64,000 nucleotides of DNA from Pacificoceanicola onchidii (lineage in GTDB: Bacteria; Pseudomonadota; Alphaproteobacteria; Rhodobacterales; Rhodobacteraceae): assembly GCF_004804335.1 (NCBI RefSeq), contig NZ_SRXY01000006.1, forward strand, positions 248,001 through 312,000, in the 5' to 3' direction. The notes beneath the pieces are model-generated. The model saw only the letters and a list, made by a program, of their open reading frames with translations, did not search any database and was not told the DNA's origin. Both the position numbers and the translations under genes were made by a program. Positions 8,785-16,790 of this stretch are shown in pieces (positions within the stretch are counted from its first letter, which is position 1; each line of letters opens with the position of its first letter).

Positions 8785-9768
8785 CTAGCCCTGCTCTTTC
8801 GCCCAGATCATGTCGATCATCGCCTGCGTGCCGCGCGAGAACTCAAGCGGGCAAGGATAGTCCGCCCCATCCAGCACACTGGCGTTGAACGCCTCGACCT
8901 GATGCACATAGTGATTGTCTGCCGGGAAGCGCCATTCGGTGATTTCCAAACCCGGCCGGTGCAGCTCAACCCGCGCCTCGCCGTACACACCGGCGTTGAA
9001 CGGCGCGGTCAGGCGGATCAGCCCTTTGTCGCCATGGAAGGTCATCTCCTGCCACGGGCTCATCCGCATCGACACCACGCCGGTGTAGTGAAAGGACGGG
9101 AAGCGGGCTGTCACATGGCTCCAGACATCCACACCATTTTCCCGTTCAATTGCAGTGCTGAGGATTTCTTCGGGCTCTTCGCCGGTCACGAAGCGGGTTG
9201 CCCCATAGATATAGACGCCAATGTCCGGGATCGCGCCGCCGCCCGTGTCTGGCCGGTTGCGGATGTTGTCCGTGTCCGTGCGGTTGTCATAAGAGAACGC
9301 GCCGGAGACCCGTACCAGCTTGCCGATCTCTCCGGCTTGCACAAGGTCCCGCGCCTTGCGCCATTGCGGATGGTGCACAATCATGAAGGCCTCGGCCGCC
9401 AGCACACCTTGCCTGTCGCGCTCGAAAATCACCGGTTCAAAGCCTGCGACAGTCATCGCCAGCGGCTTTTCCACCAGAACATGTTTGCCCGCGGCAATCG
9501 CCTTCAGCGCGGTGGCCACATGCAGGTGGTTGGGCAGCGGGATGTAGATGGCGTCCACGTCCGGATCGAAGATCAGCGCTTCATAAGAATTCTCTGAAGG
9601 CAGCACCCGCAGGCCCGGCGTGCGGTCCAGAAACGGAAGCGCCTTGTCGGCGCTGGAGGTCGCCAGCGCCACCAGGTCGCCGCGCCGCGCCATGTGGATC
9701 GCGGGTGCCATATGTTCGCGCGCGAATTTTGACGCGCCCATGATCCCCCACCGCAGATGCTTTGGCAT
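8785..9768 (-). CDS. Gfo/Idh/MocA family oxidoreductase
   Basis: 327 aa from the ATG at 9768, which has a very strong AGGAGGGA 8 bases upstream; an upstream in-frame extension is discarded. The N-terminal Rossmann domain begins RWGIMGASKFARE, and the family motif EKPLAMTV supplies the catalytic-site Lys-Pro. The C-terminal alpha/beta domain has the expected dimerisation and substrate region (GGGAIPDIGVYIYGATRF). Members oxidise or reduce sugars or related polyols with NAD(P). The substrate is unknown and there are no sugar-transport genes nearby. Confidence 0.88.
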   Translation of the reverse strand: MPKHLRWGIMGASKFAREHMAPAIHMARRGDLVALATSSADKALPFLDRTPGLRVLPSENSYEALIFDPDVDAIYIPLPNHLHVATALKAIAAGKHVLVEKPLAMTVAGFEPVIFERDRQGVLAAEAFMIVHHPQWRKARDLVQAGEIGKLVRVSGAFSYDNRTDTDNIRNRPDTGGGAIPDIGVYIYGATRFVTGEEPEEILSTAIERENGVDVWSHVTARFPSFHYTGVVSMRMSPWQEMTFHGDKGLIRLTAPFNAGVYGEARVELHRPGLEITEWRFPADNHYVHQVEAFNASVLDGADYPCPLEFSRGTQAMIDMIWAKEQG

Positions 9769-9840
9769 GACCGTTCCCTCCTGCCCTGATTGCGCTACCA
9801 TCGTGACGTTATCGCCATCCGGCTGCAACCGCTTTGCACG

Positions 9841-9872
9841 AAAAACCCCCGCGCCAATGAGAGGCACGGGGG
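9841..9872 (-). terminator. Rho-independent terminator of rpoH
   Basis: On the minus strand a 10-bp stem (CCCCCGTGCC with GGCGCGGGGG, one T-G pair) with a 7-base loop is followed by TTTTT. It begins 36 bases after the rpoH stop and is the clearest end point of that transcript. Confidence 0.85.
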
Positions 9873-9908
9873 CTGAGGGACCACTGGTTACTTGTCTTTG
9901 TCGCCGTA

Positions 9909-10805
9909 TCAGGCGCTGGTGAGCATCCCCTGTTCCTGCGCGAGGTTGCGCATGCGGGTCTGCAGCTTTTCAAACGCCCGCACTTCGATCTGGCGGATGC
10001 GTTCGCGGCTCACGTCGTAGACCGAAGAGAGGTCTTCCAGCGTCACCGGCTTCTCTGCCAGACGGCGCTGGGTGAGAATGTCGCGCTCGCGCTCGTTCAG
10101 CACATCCATGGCCTCGGCGAGCAGCGCGCGGCGCGCTTCCAGTTCATCCTTCTCGGCATAGTCACCGGCCTGATCGGCGTCTTCGTCTTCGAGCCAGTCC
10201 TGCCATTGCATGGTGCCTTCGCCCTCGCTGCCCACCTGGGCATTGAGAGAGGCATCCCCACCGGACATGCGGCGGTTCATGCTGATCACCTCGGCTTCGG
10301 TCACGCCCAGATCATTGGCGATCCGCGTCACGTTTTCGGGACGAAGATCACCCTCTTCGAGCGCGCCGATGCGGGCCTTGGCCTTGCGCAGATTAAAGAA
10401 CAGCTTCTTCTGGCCGCTGGTGGTGCCCAGCTTCACAAGGCTCCAGGATCGCAGGATATACTCCTGAATGGAGGCTCGGATCCACCACATGGCGTAAGTC
10501 GCCAGGCGGAAGCCCTTCTCCGGGTCAAACCGTTTCACCGCCTGCATCAGGCCAACGTTTGCTTCCGAGATCACCTCGGCCTGCGGCAAACCGTAGCCGC
10601 GATAGCCCATGGCGATCTTGGCCGCGAGACGCAGGTGCGATGTGACCATCTTGTGCGCTGCGGTCGAATCCTCGTTTTCCACCCAGCGCTTGGCCAGCAT
10701 GTACTCTTCTTCCGGTTCGAGCAGCGGGAACTTGCGGATTTCCTGCAGGTAACGGCTCAGACCGGCTTCCGGCGACGGGGCCGGCAAATTTGCATAGTTG
10801 CTCAT
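9909..10805 (-). CDS. rpoH: RNA polymerase heat-shock sigma factor RpoH (RpoHI type)
   Basis: 298 aa from the ATG at 10805. Sigma-70 regions are in order: region 1.2/2 (LSRYLQEIRKFPLLEPEEEY, then the core-binding and -10 region up to RLATYAMWWIRASIQEYILR), the RpoH box QKKLFFNLR at about 140, region 3, and region 4.2 DVSRERIRQIEVRAFEKL. The N-terminus NYANLPAPSPEAGL matches the RpoHI paralogue of Rhodobacterales rather than RpoHII. It directs transcription of chaperone and protease genes. It ends at a strong terminator and carries its own sigma-32-like promoter upstream. Confidence 0.96.
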   Translation of the reverse strand: MSNYANLPAPSPEAGLSRYLQEIRKFPLLEPEEEYMLAKRWVENEDSTAAHKMVTSHLRLAAKIAMGYRGYGLPQAEVISEANVGLMQAVKRFDPEKGFRLATYAMWWIRASIQEYILRSWSLVKLGTTSGQKKLFFNLRKAKARIGALEEGDLRPENVTRIANDLGVTEAEVISMNRRMSGGDASLNAQVGSEGEGTMQWQDWLEDEDADQAGDYAEKDELEARRALLAEAMDVLNERERDILTQRRLAEKPVTLEDLSSVYDVSRERIRQIEVRAFEKLQTRMRNLAQEQGMLTSA

Positions 10806-11106
10806 GTCACTCTCCCTCTTGGGCCGCCGAATGTTACGGCGCTTAACATTCCAGATGGGAAGCCCGCGTCGGGGTTTCAACCCCTTTGCGATGTTTCCGT
10901 TAACATTTGTTGCTGGGGGCCTTATTTGCGGGGTCCCTGGCGTTTGCCGCTGGTGGTATCGCGACAAGTGTTACAACGTAGTTAACCCAAGTTTCCGTCG
11001 AGATAACCTCTGTGACACCTGTCTCACGCAGCTGTGCACTCTGTGTCAGAAATGCGCTGTGGGGGTCACATGTCTACACGAAATGGTGACGCAAAGTCAA
11101 GGAATC
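10806..11106 (-). other. rpoH leader and promoter region
   Basis: 301 bp between rluD and rpoH without a credible gene. Besides the sigma-32-like promoter it holds a possible vegetative promoter on the minus strand (TTGACT at 11100-11095, 17-base spacer, GTAGAC at 11077-11072), which would give a leader of more than 250 bases. Two promoters for rpoH would parallel what is known in Caulobacter. No other structure could be assigned. Confidence 0.5.
10853..10880 (-). promoter_or_regulatory. Candidate sigma-32-type promoter of rpoH
   Basis: On the minus strand TTGAAA (10880-10875) is separated by 15 bases from CCCATCT (10859-10853), close to the heat-shock consensus (TTGAAA, then CCCCAT-T). Transcription would start near 10845, leaving a leader of about 40 bases before the rpoH ATG. 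This is a pattern match read by eye, without experimental support. Confidence 0.6.
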
Positions 11107-12126
11107 CTAGCGCAGCGCGTCCAGCACGGACGCCATATCCGGCGGCAACGGCGCGTGGAACAGCATCTCTTCGCCGGTGACCGGGTGGGTAAAGCCAAGC
11201 TCCGTCGCATGCAGCGCCTGCCGGTCAAACCCCTGCACCGCCGCAAGCGCCTTGGGGCTGAGCGCCTTGGGCGAGATTTTCCGACGCCCGCCATAAACAG
11301 GATCCCCGATCAGCCCATGCCCCGCATGGGCCATGTGCACGCGGATCTGGTGGGTCCGGCCTGTCTCCAGACGGCATTCCACCAAGGACAGCGCAGGCGG
11401 GGTGCCATAGGTTTCGAGCACCTTTGCATGTGTGATCGCGTGCCGCCCCTGCCCGTCGAAATAGACCGCCTGACGTTGCCGATCCGTCTTGTGCCGCGCC
11501 AGCCCGCTGGTGATGGTGATCTCACCCGCCACGCTCGCCGCAACGCCGCGCATGCCCAGAAGGCGCGGATCACCGCGATCCGGCACGCCGTGGACCAGCG
11601 CGAGATACGCCCGCTGCGCGGTATGCTTTTCAAACTGTTTGGCGAGACCATGATGCGCCTTGTCCGACTTGGCGACCACCAGCAGCCCGCTGGTGTCCTT
11701 GTCGATCCGGTGCACGATACCGGGGCGTTTTTCGCCGCCAATCCCGGACAGATCTCCGCCGAAGTGGTGCAACAAGGCGTTCACCAACGTGCCATCCGGC
11801 GAGCCGGGCGCGGGATGGACCACCATGCCCGCCGGTTTGTTCACCACGATCAGCGCGTCATCCTCATAGACGACCTCAAGCGGGATGTCCTGCGGGACAA
11901 CGTCATAGTCCTGCGCCTCCGGCACGGTGATGACAATCACATCCCCTTCGACCACTGACCCCTTGGGATTGCTCAGAGGCGCGCCATTCAGCGTCACTGC
12001 CCCTTCGGCGATCAGCCTGGCCAGCCGCGTGCGCGAGAGCGCCGCTTCCTCTGGCACATCGCGGGCAAGCGCCTTATCAAGGCGCGGCGGCGGATTGGCC
12101 GCGATCGTGACGGATATCTGTGCCAT
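11107..12126 (-). CDS. rluD: 23S rRNA pseudouridine synthase RluD
   Basis: 339 aa. An N-terminal S4-like RNA-binding domain (about 15-75, RLARLIAEGAVTLNG) precedes the RluA-family catalytic domain. The catalytic Asp lies in HRIDKDTSGLL, and later family motifs are AYLALVHG and ETGRTHQIRVHMAHAGH. It isomerises uridines in helix 69 of 23S rRNA. The start codon overlaps by two bases the start codon of the divergent gene at 12125, so there is no intergenic space between them. It lies upstream of rpoH but is separated by 300 bp. Confidence 0.92.
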   Translation of the reverse strand: MAQISVTIAANPPPRLDKALARDVPEEAALSRTRLARLIAEGAVTLNGAPLSNPKGSVVEGDVIVITVPEAQDYDVVPQDIPLEVVYEDDALIVVNKPAGMVVHPAPGSPDGTLVNALLHHFGGDLSGIGGEKRPGIVHRIDKDTSGLLVVAKSDKAHHGLAKQFEKHTAQRAYLALVHGVPDRGDPRLLGMRGVAASVAGEITITSGLARHKTDRQRQAVYFDGQGRHAITHAKVLETYGTPPALSLVECRLETGRTHQIRVHMAHAGHGLIGDPVYGGRRKISPKALSPKALAAVQGFDRQALHATELGFTHPVTGEEMLFHAPLPPDMASVLDALR

Positions 12127-12439
12127 GACTGCTCCTGAAAGCCCCGAGGAAAACCTGCCCGAACCGCCGCAGCTGCGTTTTCTGCGCGTGCTGGTGACGG
12201 TTCTGACCGGCGTGATGATCGCCGGGATCGTGCTGATCCTCTTCCTGATCTGGCACCGCTATACCAATGCCCGCGCGCCTCTTCCAGAGGTGATCACCCT
12301 GCCCTCCGGCGCAGAGGCGAGCGCTTACACGCAAGGCTCTGATTGGTACGCTGTGGTCACGGAAGACGATCAGATCCTGATCTTTGACCGCGCCACGGGG
12401 GACCTGCGCCAGACCATTGCGGTTGAGACCGGCGAGTAA
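12125..12439 (+). CDS. Small single-pass membrane protein (DUF6476-like)
   Basis: 104 aa. A Pro/Glu-rich N-terminus is followed by one strong transmembrane helix (about 24-46, LVTVLTGVMIAGIVLILFLI) and a soluble C-terminal part that looks like beta-propeller or beta-hairpin strands (SDWYAVVTEDDQILIFDRATGDL). The arrangement fits a Rhodobacterales family I recall as DUF6476, of unknown function. Its ATG overlaps the rluD start on the other strand, so its promoter must lie inside rluD. The gap to the downstream nitrilase-family gene is 5 bp, suggesting an operon. Confidence 0.78.
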   Translation: MTAPESPEENLPEPPQLRFLRVLVTVLTGVMIAGIVLILFLIWHRYTNARAPLPEVITLPSGAEASAYTQGSDWYAVVTEDDQILIFDRATGDLRQTIAVETGE

Positions 12440-12444
12440 CCAAG

Positions 12445-13329
12445 ATGAAGATCGCAACAGCCGCCTACCCGCCCAGCTTCCTGACCTCGTGGAAGGACTA
12501 CGCGCGGAAGATAACAGATTGGGTCCAAAGCGCCGCTGATCACGGCTCGGCGCTTTTGGTGTTTCCCGAATATGGCGCGTTGGAGCTGGCAACGCTGGAC
12601 GGGGCGGAAGCCGCACTTGATCTGGAACGCTGCATTCAGGCAACCAACGCGCGCATTTCGGACGCGGACGGGCTGCATGCGGATCTCGCCAGCCGGTTCG
12701 GCGTGCATATCCTCGCCGCCTCTGCGCCTGTGCTGGACGAGAGCATCGCCGCCCGGCCGGTCAACCGGGCGCGGCTTTTTACGCCAACCGGCTCTGTGGG
12801 CATTCAGGACAAGCAGATCATGACCCGCTTCGAGCGCGAAGAGTGGGACATCGCCCCGGGCGGGCCGTTACGATTGTTCGATACGGCCCTGGGGCGGATC
12901 GGCATCCTGATATGCTATGACAGCGAGTTTCCTCTGCTGGGCCGGGCGCTTGCAGAGGCCGATGTGATCCTGGTCCCCTCCGTGACCGAAGCGCTTTCCG
13001 GCCATTCCCGCGTTCGGATCGGCGCGCGGGCCCGGGCGCTGGAAAACCAATGTGTGACGGTCATGGCCTCGCTTGTCGGGACGGCAGACTGGTCCGAGGT
13101 GATCGACATATCCGTTGGCCGCGGCGGCATCTTTGGCCCGCCGGACACCGGCTTCCCCCCGACCGGCGTTATTGCCTCCGGCGCGCTGGACAAACCCGGC
13201 TGGACAATGGCGGATATTGATCCGGAGACCATCCGCACCGTGCGCCGCGATGGGGTTGTGCTCAACCATGCGCATTGGCCGGAACAGCACGGGCGCGACG
13301 CCTTGGCGGCGCTGACCCGGCTGCGCTGA
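12445..13329 (+). CDS. Carbon-nitrogen hydrolase (nitrilase superfamily)
   Basis: 294 aa. The catalytic Glu-Lys-Cys triad of the superfamily can be read: Glu in FPEYGALE, Lys in DKQIMTRFE and Cys in ILICYDSEFP. Members hydrolyse amides or nitriles, or carry out amide transfer, in the cytosol. The nearest type by feel is the omega-amidase/aliphatic amidase group, but the substrate is not deducible. It follows the small membrane protein gene after 5 bp and is separated from infA by 84 bp containing the infA promoter. Confidence 0.86.
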   Translation: MKIATAAYPPSFLTSWKDYARKITDWVQSAADHGSALLVFPEYGALELATLDGAEAALDLERCIQATNARISDADGLHADLASRFGVHILAASAPVLDESIAARPVNRARLFTPTGSVGIQDKQIMTRFEREEWDIAPGGPLRLFDTALGRIGILICYDSEFPLLGRALAEADVILVPSVTEALSGHSRVRIGARARALENQCVTVMASLVGTADWSEVIDISVGRGGIFGPPDTGFPPTGVIASGALDKPGWTMADIDPETIRTVRRDGVVLNHAHWPEQHGRDALAALTRLR

Positions 13330-13338
13330 AAACTGGGC

Positions 13339-13367
13339 TTGAATTAAAAGCATATTAAGACCATATA
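13339..13367 (+). promoter_or_regulatory. Probable infA promoter
   Basis: TTGAAT (13339-13344), 17-base spacer, CATATA (13362-13367), in a locally AT-rich stretch. The infA ATG is 47 bases further on. A good vegetative-promoter match for a gene expected to be constitutively expressed. Confidence 0.6.
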
Positions 13368-13413
13368 CACGCTCGCCCGCTACGATGACGGGCAGTGCAA
13401 CTCAGGAGAGACC

Positions 13414-13632
13414 ATGGCCAAGGAAGATACGCTCGAATTTCCCGGTGTCGTTAAGGAACTCCTGCCCAATGCGACGTTTCGGGTCGAGCTTGAGAACGGC
13501 CATGAGATCATCGCACATACGGCAGGCAAGATGCGCAAGAACCGCATCCGTGTTCTGGCAGGCGACAAGGTACAGGTGGAAATGACCCCCTACGATCTGA
13601 CCAAAGGTCGGATCAACTACCGCTTCAAGTAA
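13414..13632 (+). CDS. infA: Translation initiation factor IF-1
   Basis: 72 aa, exactly the family length. An OB-fold protein that occupies the ribosomal A site during initiation. Recognisable features are the start [25 protein letters not shown] and the ending [15 protein letters not shown]. The ribosome site AGGAGAG is 5 bases before the ATG. It has its own promoter upstream and a strong terminator downstream, so it appears to be a single-gene unit. Confidence 0.97.
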   Translation: MAKEDTLEFPGVVKELLPNATFRVELENGHEIIAHTAGKMRKNRIRVLAGDKVQVEMTPYDLTKGRINYRFK

Positions 13633-13650
13633 GCAACTCCGCCAAAACAA

Positions 13651-13689
13651 AAAGAAAACGCCGGGCGCTTTGCCCGGCGTTTTCTTTTT
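13651..13689 (+). terminator. Strong bidirectional-looking terminator after infA
   Basis: A perfect 16-bp stem (13651-13666 with 13672-13687) with a 5-base loop. Its outer pairs are A-rich on the left and T-rich on the right, so it can end transcripts arriving from either side. It serves infA on the plus strand and probably also the desaturase gene, whose stop is at 13707 on the minus strand. Confidence 0.9.
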
Positions 13690-13706
13690 CGCAGTGTCCG
13701 AACCGG

Positions 13707-14729
13707 TCAGGCCAGCAAGGAACGCGCCTCGCGGAAAGACAGCAGCCTGCGGCTTTGCTCATCCCACAGGTGCAGCTTGGCGTTGGCAAAGCTTTCCGCA
13801 ATGGTCATCCGGTTGCTGTCCTTCAGCATCTCATGATCGCGCAGCACCTCGGTCAGCCGATAAAAGGGGATTCGGCTGTAGAGGTGATGCACATGATGAA
13901 TGCCGATGTTGCCGGTCATCCATTGCAGCACCTTGGGCATGACATAATGCGAAGAGCCTTCGAGCGCGGCCTCGTGCAACTGCCAATCCGCATCCTGATC
14001 CCAATGGGTCGTCTCGAACTGGTGCTGAACGTAGAACAGCCAAATCCCGAGGGTTGCGGCCAACAGCGTCGACGGCACGAAGATCAGCAGAAGCGGCGCC
14101 CAGCCGCCGAACCACCAGATCGCGCCAAGCGCCAGGAACAGAACCACGTTGGTCGCCATCGCGCTGATCCAGTATTGCCGCCCGTCAGTCAGCCCGATGG
14201 GCAGGCGATTTTGTAGGAAGAAAATGTAGAACGGACCCAATCCGAACAGGACAACGGGGCTGCGATAAAGGCGGTACATCAACCGCCCGCGCCATGTCTC
14301 GGCCTTGTATTCCGCGACGGTCATGGTGTGAATGTCGCCAAGTCCGCGACGGGACAGATTGCCTGCACCACTGTGATGGATCGAATGTGTACGGCGCCAG
14401 ACGTCATACGGCGTGAGCGTCAGAACCCCGAGCGCCCGCCCCAGCCAGTCTCCCGCCGTGCGGCTGTGGAAGAACGCACTGTGGCCGCAATCGTGCTGAA
14501 TGATGAACAGCCGCAGAAGGAAACCGGCGTTCAGCACCGACAGGCCAAAGGCCAGCAGATAGCTGAACGACAGAGCCCACCACGCCAGCGCCCAGAGCAA
14601 AAGGAACGGAACAAGTGTGATCGCCAGTTCAAAGAGGCTGCGGCCAAGGCTTGGGTCGCGGTAGGCGGCAAGCACCTTGACCCAATCACGCGCGGATCGG
14701 GGGGCATCGTTCGTGGTTTTCTGAGTCAT
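13707..14729 (-). CDS. Membrane fatty acid desaturase
   Basis: 340 aa from the ATG at 14729. Four hydrophobic segments and the three histidine boxes of membrane di-iron desaturases are present: HDCGH (IIQHDCGHSAFF), THSIHH and the C-terminal HHVHH (IGIHHVHHLYSRIP). The family inserts double bonds in acyl lipids using O2 and an electron donor. The overall layout resembles acyl-lipid omega-type (delta-12) desaturases, but regiospecificity cannot be read. No partner ferredoxin or reductase is adjacent. The infA terminator may also serve this gene. Confidence 0.85.
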   Translation of the reverse strand: MTQKTTNDAPRSARDWVKVLAAYRDPSLGRSLFELAITLVPFLLLWALAWWALSFSYLLAFGLSVLNAGFLLRLFIIQHDCGHSAFFHSRTAGDWLGRALGVLTLTPYDVWRRTHSIHHSGAGNLSRRGLGDIHTMTVAEYKAETWRGRLMYRLYRSPVVLFGLGPFYIFFLQNRLPIGLTDGRQYWISAMATNVVLFLALGAIWWFGGWAPLLLIFVPSTLLAATLGIWLFYVQHQFETTHWDQDADWQLHEAALEGSSHYVMPKVLQWMTGNIGIHHVHHLYSRIPFYRLTEVLRDHEMLKDSNRMTIAESFANAKLHLWDEQSRRLLSFREARSLLA

Positions 14730-14908
14730 CTGCCTGCAGTCTTGTTTGTCAGACGATCTCATAGCCGATGAATCTCTCCACGCAAACGATCCATTTGGTC
14801 ACAAGGCACGGAATTTCGTGTGGACCCCAATATCGAATCCCGTTTCGGCGGCAGTCTGGCAGCTGACGCTTAATTTTTCGTGCAAACGGCCACCCTACAA
14901 AGAATCGG

Positions 14909-15370
14909 TCAGAGCGCCCAACCCGACGCCCCGTCCGGGTCCCTCAGGCCATGCAACCGGCGCGCCGCATGTACAGCAAAGCTGCGCGTCAGTTTGGTCC
15001 GGCGCGCCCCGGCGAGCTTGTCTTCCGGTGCCATGCGGATCACCTCGGCACCATAAGCGTCGGCCATGATGAGCCCGGTCTCTTCGGGCAGGATCTCCAC
15101 CGGAAACGCGGAGTCCACCGCCCAGAAATACCGGTCGCAATAAGGCAGATACCCTTGCCATTTGCCGTCCCCCATAAAGTCCGCGCGGCTCGATTTACAC
15201 TCTACGACCCACAGCTCCCCCTTGGGTCCAAGCGCCATGACGTCGACGCGCAGCCCCCTGTCCGGCACAAATTCCTCGATCACCGCAAAACCGAGACTGG
15301 CCAGATGACGGCAAACACCCCGCGCCAGAAGCTGGCCGGGTGCGAGGGCGGGAGAGACAGGCGAAAGCAT
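14909..15370 (-). CDS. mmcB: MmcB-family DNA repair protein
   Basis: 153 aa from the ATG at 15370. The sequence RVDVMALGPKGELWVVECKS shows the D...E-x-K core of a PD-(D/E)XK nuclease-like fold. The family (MmcB) is known from Caulobacter as an SOS-regulated protein contributing to mitomycin C resistance. Longer starts at 15394 or 15406 exist, but they would place the LexA box and -10 element inside the coding region, so 15370 is preferred. The putative promoter puts the transcription start at or beside the ATG, suggesting a leaderless message. Confidence 0.85.
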   Translation of the reverse strand: MLSPVSPALAPGQLLARGVCRHLASLGFAVIEEFVPDRGLRVDVMALGPKGELWVVECKSSRADFMGDGKWQGYLPYCDRYFWAVDSAFPVEILPEETGLIMADAYGAEVIRMAPEDKLAGARRTKLTRSFAVHAARRLHGLRDPDGASGWAL

Positions 15371-15376
15371 GCTCAA

Positions 15377-15406
15377 AATATACGAACATTTCATGAACAA
15401 AGGCAA
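15377..15406 (-). promoter_or_regulatory. mmcB promoter with LexA (SOS) box in the spacer
   Basis: On the minus strand TTGCCT (15406-15401), 18-base spacer, TATATT (15382-15377). Inside the spacer lies GTTCATGAAATGTTC (15398-15384), an exact GTTC-N7-GTTC alphaproteobacterial LexA site. LexA bound here would block RNA polymerase, giving DNA-damage-induced mmcB. The mmcB ATG begins 6 bases after the -10 element. Confidence 0.8.
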
Positions 15407-15479
15407 GCGCCGTCACCGCCCCGCTTTCAAACCTTCGATTTTTCCGTACCTTACCCAAGCAATTTCCAAAGAGGGCGAG

Positions 15480-16790
15480 ATGACCGACCCGCATACCCTG
15501 TCCCGCAGCGCAGCGCGCGGCGTGCGCCATGCGCGCGAACTTGAAGGCCACCTGACGTGGCTCGACACCTTCTCGGGCACGGCGCTTGGCGTTTTGTCTG
15601 TCGCCTCCGGCATTTACACCTATCTGGGCGTGTCCTCGCTGCTCGATGAGAACGGCGCGATGTCGGTCTTTGCCGCCATCGCCTACTCCGTGGCGGTCTC
15701 TGTCGGGATCTTTGTCTTCTGGTCCTACCTGATGCGGTTGTTCCCGGCGGTGCGCACCGCGCGCGCCCGCACCGGGCTTTTGGGCGCCATAGGGCTTGGA
15801 TCGCTTGCCATCATCGCCATGTCCTCCTGGCTCAATGCCGCCGCTTTGGCCGGGTCCGCTGCCGTGGAGCAGCATTTGGCTGAAACCGTGCAGGACTACC
15901 AATCGGCGCTGGAACGCGCCCATGAAATTGCCCTGTCCGGTCAGGCGCTTGAGCGTGATGTGGCCCGTGTGCGCCAGTCCTTCGAAGACCTGTCCGAACA
16001 GGAGGCCGCCGGGACACTTTCGGGCCTCGCCGGGCGCGGCGCGGTCTTCCGCGTGCTACGCCAGAAAAGCGCCGAGCTGTCTGCGCTTGAAACCCAGATC
16101 GCCGCGCAAACCCCGCTGGTTGACAATGCCTTTACCGAAGGCAACACGATCCTGTCCCGGATGCGCGCACTGACCGTCGAGCAAGGCCCTGTCGAGGCCC
16201 GGTCCGTCGAGTTTTCCGAAGCCGCCGTGCGCCTTCAAGGGCTGATCACCCAGTTGCGCCAGCTGTCCGTGGCGCAACTGGTAGAGCGCGCGGCGCAGGA
16301 TCTTGCCGCCTCTGTGGTGCTGCCGGAACTGGACGGGCGCACGGACGAGAACCGCGCGGATCAGTCGGCGACGATCTCTTCGGTGCTGGAAGTGCTGGCC
16401 GCACGTGCGGCGACGCTGGAGCAGGCCGCGCAAAGCGTGGGTAGCCTTCAGCCGCCCGCCGAAGTGACCTATACGCCGATCAGCGCGGCAGATGCTGTGA
16501 TCCTCTATGCCCGCAACTTTGTGCCATCCTGGGCCGGGGCGATTGCGATTGATCTGCTGCCAATGGTGCTTGTCCTGATCCTTGCCATTACCCACGGCGC
16601 GATCCGGCAAGGGCGCGAAGGCGCGGCCATCGAGGACACGCTGACGTTGGCCGAGTTGCGCGCTGCTGTCACCGCGCTGCGGGATGTGGAGAGCGATCTG
16701 GCCGCACGCGAAGCGGATCTGCACCCGGCCGAAGACCCCACCCCGGCAGAAGATGACAAGATCGCCCAGCTCAAGGGACCGGCCTCATGA
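15480..16790 (+). CDS. Unknown polytopic membrane protein with long helical domain
   Basis: 436 aa from the ATG at 15480 (GAGGGCGAG just upstream). Three transmembrane helices near the N-terminus (about 32-54, 61-84 and 100-121) are followed by some 230 residues of mostly helical, probably coiled-coil sequence rich in Ala, Gln and Glu (about 125-350). A fourth helix (about 362-382, IAIDLLPMVLVLILAITHG) and a polar tail follow. I do not recognise the family. Its stop overlaps the start of a Clp-fold protease-like gene (ATGA), so the two are translationally coupled and may act together at the membrane. An architecture reminiscent of membrane-anchored scaffolds is only an impression. Confidence 0.75.
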   Translation: MTDPHTLSRSAARGVRHARELEGHLTWLDTFSGTALGVLSVASGIYTYLGVSSLLDENGAMSVFAAIAYSVAVSVGIFVFWSYLMRLFPAVRTARARTGLLGAIGLGSLAIIAMSSWLNAAALAGSAAVEQHLAETVQDYQSALERAHEIALSGQALERDVARVRQSFEDLSEQEAAGTLSGLAGRGAVFRVLRQKSAELSALETQIAAQTPLVDNAFTEGNTILSRMRALTVEQGPVEARSVEFSEAAVRLQGLITQLRQLSVAQLVERAAQDLAASVVLPELDGRTDENRADQSATISSVLEVLAARAATLEQAAQSVGSLQPPAEVTYTPISAADAVILYARNFVPSWAGAIAIDLLPMVLVLILAITHGAIRQGREGAAIEDTLTLAELRAAVTALRDVESDLAAREADLHPAEDPTPAEDDKIAQLKGPAS

